Positions 62,449 through 64,000 of a stretch of 64,000 bases of DNA are shown piece by piece. The stretch comes from Diprion similis (taxonomy: Eukaryota > Arthropoda > Insecta > Hymenoptera > Diprionidae). The number at the start of each line of letters is the position of its first letter. Positions within the stretch are counted from its first letter, which is position 1. The notes beneath the pieces are model-generated. The model worked only from the letters and a program-made list of their open reading frames with translations. It had not been told where the DNA came from and made no database searches. The translations under genes and the position numbers were made by a program. The stretch lies in contig NC_060107.1 in NCBI RefSeq assembly GCF_021155765.1, forward strand, positions 13,874,501 to 13,938,500, in the 5' to 3' direction.

Positions 62449-62776
62449 TAGTTTTTATAACCAATTATTTCATTTTGTATGACTGGTATAAATTAAGGCA
62501 CAGATTTGAAACTTGGCTGAGTTGTTACTTATAATGATAGGAAACCAACCCTGACAATTGAAAATTTTATAATCATTGTTCCCTTATATATAAGCCTAAT
62601 AAAATAGATGATAATAGGCTTATATATAGATAGAAATGTATTATAAAATTATGATTAAATTTTGAAATGTCCGGTTTGTTCCTATCATTATAAGCAACAA
62701 CTCTTCCAAGTTCCAAGTTCATACCTCAATTTATACCAAAGCCAGACAAAACGAAATAACTGGTTATATAAACTAC
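62449..62776. repeat. Foldback element A (about 330 bp, near-complete inverted repeat)
   Basis: The left arm runs from GTAGTTTTTATAACCAATTA (62449) and the right arm ends TAACTGGTTATATAAACTAC (62775), its inverted counterpart. The best-matched parts are GAGTTGTTACTTATAATGAT (62519) against ATCATTATAAGCAACAACTC (62684-62703). The centre pairs TATATATAAGCCTAATA with TAATAGGCTTATATATA around 62607. Almost the whole element is arm, with no loop of note and no open frame. Confidence 0.8.
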
Positions 62777-62942
62777 ATGTAAATCCTTGCATTTAAAATT
62801 TTCAGAATTTAGAAGGCACGTGTTCCAGTTGACGTAGCGGCTTAAAACTTAACATTGATTTTTTTTGATGATTTGGAACAGATTTGGAGGGTGTCCTGAA
62901 GAAAATTTTTCAAAGCCCCACATAAAGATCACCTTAATATAT

Positions 62943-63634
62943 ATTGTATAAATGTATTAGACTATATCGAAAATATAGACTACTTTTTTTTTCAAATTTC
63001 AAATCTTAAATATTGTTGGATACGACAAAAAAAAGATGCTGCCCAAGTTTCAGCTCTTAATATTAATATTTAGAGGTGTCTTATCGCGATTTTCTATTTC
63101 CCATTTAAATAACGTGGGGAAACTTTTTTTTTACATTTTGGCATTTTATAACTCGTCAACGCATTGGTCTACTGATAAGACCAGAACGTATTTTTGTAGG
63201 GAATTGAACGCTCTACAAAAAAGTCTGCTTATCGTTTCAGATAAATCTACTCTTTCAAAAGTTATTTAAGGTCAAAGGTCAACAAAGGACCTTAAATAAC
63301 TTTTGAAAGAGTAGATTTATCATAAAGTTTAGAGTAGGTTTATCATAACAGACTTTTTTTATAGAGCGTTCAATTCCCTACAAAAATACGTTCTGGTCAT
63401 ATCATTACACTAATACGTTAACGAATTATAATATTCCAAAGTTTGGAAAAAAAAGTTTCTCATATTATTTAAATGGGAAATAGAAAATCACGATGAGGCA
63501 CCTCTAAATGTTAATATTAAGAGCTGAAAATTGGACAGCATCTTTTTTTCGTTATTTCGTACAATATTTTCGACTTGAAGTTTGAAAAAAAAATAGTCTT
63601 TTTTTTTATACAGTCTAGTATATATACATATATA
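62943..63634. repeat. Foldback element B (about 690 bp long inverted repeat)
   Basis: The centre is a near-perfect 34-bp stem, GATAAATCTACTCTTTCAAA through GTTATTTAAGGTC (63240-63273), against its inverse ending at about 63320, with a loop of about 14 nt. Pairing continues outward through GGGAATTGAACGCTCTA (63199) against TAGAGCGTTCAATTCCC (63363-63379). GACCAGAACGTATTTTTGTA and then CAGCTCTTAATATTAATATT (63051) pair with the right arm near 63508-63525. Arms of about 330 bp are roughly 85-90% matched by eye, with one extra segment of about 17-20 nt in the right arm. Open frames inside are artefacts. Confidence 0.85.
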
Positions 63635-63639
63635 TATGT

Positions 63640-64000
63640 ATACCTATGCGGGTTTTTCTAGAACCATATCAAGATAAAAAAGGCAGCAGTTCGTTAAAGA
63701 TCATATTTTTTACTTTCAATCGCAAATTTTCAGAGGAATGCTGGAAGCTTATTAAACAATGCGTTCGTATTTGGTCAATTGGGTATATAGGTATCATCAA
63801 TGCTTTCTTCTACTATAAGAGAAGCCATTGAGGCCTATTTCCTGACTTTCATTTTTGTATTTATTTTACGTTCTCATACTTTACGTAATTTCGATTTTGT
63901 GATATGGATTATAAAAGCAATATCTGTGATTTGGACTTTTATTTAACTTTTGCGGACGTTAGGCTGCTGCTTCAATGACAAGAATCGTTATCTCAAAACG
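63640..64000. other. Window end without a recognised gene
   Basis: A 61-codon frame (63646-63831) has no recognisable motif. The remainder is AT-rich. No splice-bounded exon or repeat was identified. Confidence 0.4.

Noticed and set aside
63036-63831. Short plus-strand frames
   Set aside because: The first (63036-63269) lies inside foldback B and its sequence is dictated by the arms. The second (63646-63831) has no motif.
1-64000. CRISPR arrays, rRNA, tRNA genes, bacterial operons, known microRNA precursors
   Set aside because: No regularly spaced direct repeats, no tRNA B-box plus cloverleaf context and no familiar mature microRNA sequence were seen. A covariance-model scan would be needed to exclude divergent RNAs.

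Overview
This is an AT-rich insect nuclear sequence, most likely from a hymenopteran and possibly a sawfly. All protein-coding genes have canonical GT-AG introns. The neuropeptide F precursor has the MARPTRP...KARYamide form that I associate with Hymenoptera. There is no bacterial, organellar or viral gene organisation. No rRNA, tRNA or CRISPR was recognised.

Six protein-coding genes could be assembled exon by exon with consistent reading phase. (1) Neuropeptide F (NPF, +, 1765-2335). (2) A secreted chitin-binding peritrophin/mucin with five CBM14 domains (-, 3056-5121). (3) An F-box/LRR protein of the FBXL2/FBXL20 group (+, 10461-18263, nine coding exons) with a His-rich N-terminal exon and a CVIL prenylation box. 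(4) DTWD1, a tRNA uridine aminocarboxypropyltransferase (-, 22909-25331, four exons), convergent with FBXL20. (5) Diuretic hormone 44 (Dh44/CRF-like, +, 49914-52075, four coding exons). (6) A SKICH/coiled-coil protein of the TAX1BP1/NDP52/CALCOCO family (+, 57288-62066, seven coding exons), a likely selective-autophagy receptor.

The genes are not a functional cluster. Two regulatory-peptide genes (NPF, Dh44) lie about 48 kb apart, with housekeeping and ubiquitin/autophagy genes between and beside them. The 26-49 kb interval has no convincing coding exon. It does contain a candidate TATA promoter plus first exon (37538-37893) that could be a distal Dh44 promoter.

Mobile and repeat content is modest and decayed. 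It includes a 1.37-kb Tc1/mariner-like element with exact TA duplications (33339-34711), a 238-bp TA-flanked MITE (21860-22097), several degraded inverted-repeat elements, a dispersed AT-rich repeat in two copies, and two adjacent long foldbacks downstream of the SKICH gene (62449-62776 and about 62943-63634). The foldbacks are the most unusual structural feature. An orphan exon-like segment at 25930-26010 may mark an unrecognised transcript.
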